This document shows positions 63,850 through 64,000 of a stretch of DNA of 64,000 nucleotides, piece after piece; position 1 is the stretch's first letter; each line of letters opens with the position of its first letter. The notes beneath the pieces are model-generated. The model saw nothing but the letters and a program-made list of their open reading frames with translations, was not told the DNA's origin and made no database searches. Made by a program: the position numbers and the translations under genes. Source of the stretch: Romboutsia lituseburensis (GTDB taxonomy: Bacteria > Bacillota > Clostridia > Peptostreptococcales > Peptostreptococcaceae); assembly GCF_024723825.1 (NCBI RefSeq), contig NZ_JANQBQ010000001.1, positions 2,356,001-2,420,000 on the forward strand, written 5' to 3'.

Positions 63850-64000
63850 TTGAAAAGCTGAGAAGGAAATTAGTAAATAGCATTTTGTATTCAGAGAGTG
63901 AGTGGTTGGTGTGAACTCATTACAATGGTTGTTGAATCTATTCTGGAGCTGTTAATCGGATAATGATTAACCGTAAACCTACGTTACAGGACTGAGAGGA
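63850..64000 (+). ncRNA. T-box riboswitch leader, probably of serS, cut by window end
   Basis: Stem I features appear in order: AGTA (63872-63875), the distal GGTGTGA loop (63908-63914) and TTGAATCTATTCTGGAGCTG on the 3' side. The candidate specifier is TCT (63937-63939), a Ser codon followed by A. Stems II/IIA follow (GTTAATCGGATAATGATTAAC). The conserved T-box bulge and terminator lie beyond the window. tRNA binding by its anticodon and free 3' end would allow read-through when Ser-tRNA is uncharged. serS is the expected downstream gene in relatives. Confidence 0.82.

Overview
This is a low-GC Gram-positive (Clostridia) chromosome segment spanning the replication origin. Gene order (rpmH, oriC, dnaA, dnaN, S4 protein, recF, gyrB, gyrA, YtxH/DUF948 proteins, rsbV, rsbW, sigB, rRNA), the rRNA sequences and an S8-like set of housekeeping genes fit the Peptostreptococcaceae, probably Paraclostridium/Paeniclostridium, a relative of Clostridioides difficile. 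The genus is an inference; no search was run.

Layout. 1-3.9 kb: accessory genes (a MerR regulator cut by the window edge, a GNAT acetyltransferase behind a MerR-type promoter, an orphan PotD-like lipoprotein, a TPR membrane protein, an unknown gene). 3.9-5.5 kb: a secreted thermolysin-family protease. 6.0-9.1 kb: TelA/YaaN and XpaC-like genes and a small tail-anchored protein. 9.1-10.1 kb: mobile-element debris, including the C-terminal end of a large serine recombinase. 10.2-12.1 kb: a convergent HNH nuclease / cytosine-C5 methyltransferase pair, a likely type II restriction-modification system. 12.25 kb: the 3' end of rlmH, where the conserved core begins.

The most interesting signal is that the last codons of rlmH (the place where staphylococcal SCC cassettes insert) recur as att-like sequences at about 8.6, 8.5, 5.97 and 3.83 kb. 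With the recombinase remnant and the restriction-modification cargo, this suggests that 3.8-12.25 kb is a decayed or composite rlmH-targeted cassette island. That is a hypothesis.

12.25-41.7 kb is core and mostly on the minus strand, running away from oriC on the left replichore: rlmH, walJ-like hydrolase, M1 peptidase, then DnaD and helicase loader (plus strand), a Qnr-like pentapeptide protein, five tRNAs, purA, dnaB-rplI-gdpP-yybS-mazG-like, rpsF-ssb-rpsR, an aminotransferase, a selenium/sulfur-handling group (DUF3343, YedF, cysteine desulfurase) with a HTH-TPR regulator, parB-parA-noc, rsmG-mnmG-mnmE-jag-yidC-yidD-rnpA-rpmH. oriC is bipartite: DnaA boxes on both sides of dnaA, with a textbook unwinding element and DnaA-trios just before dnaN. 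Extra DnaA-box clusters lie beside dnaB and the helicase loader.

42.3-53 kb (plus strand, right replichore) carries dnaA to sigB. 53.2-63.5 kb holds two tandem rRNA operons with tRNA-Leu, a CAT-anticodon tRNA and tRNA-Ala; the spacers contain their own promoter-like sequences. The window ends inside a T-box leader, probably of serS.
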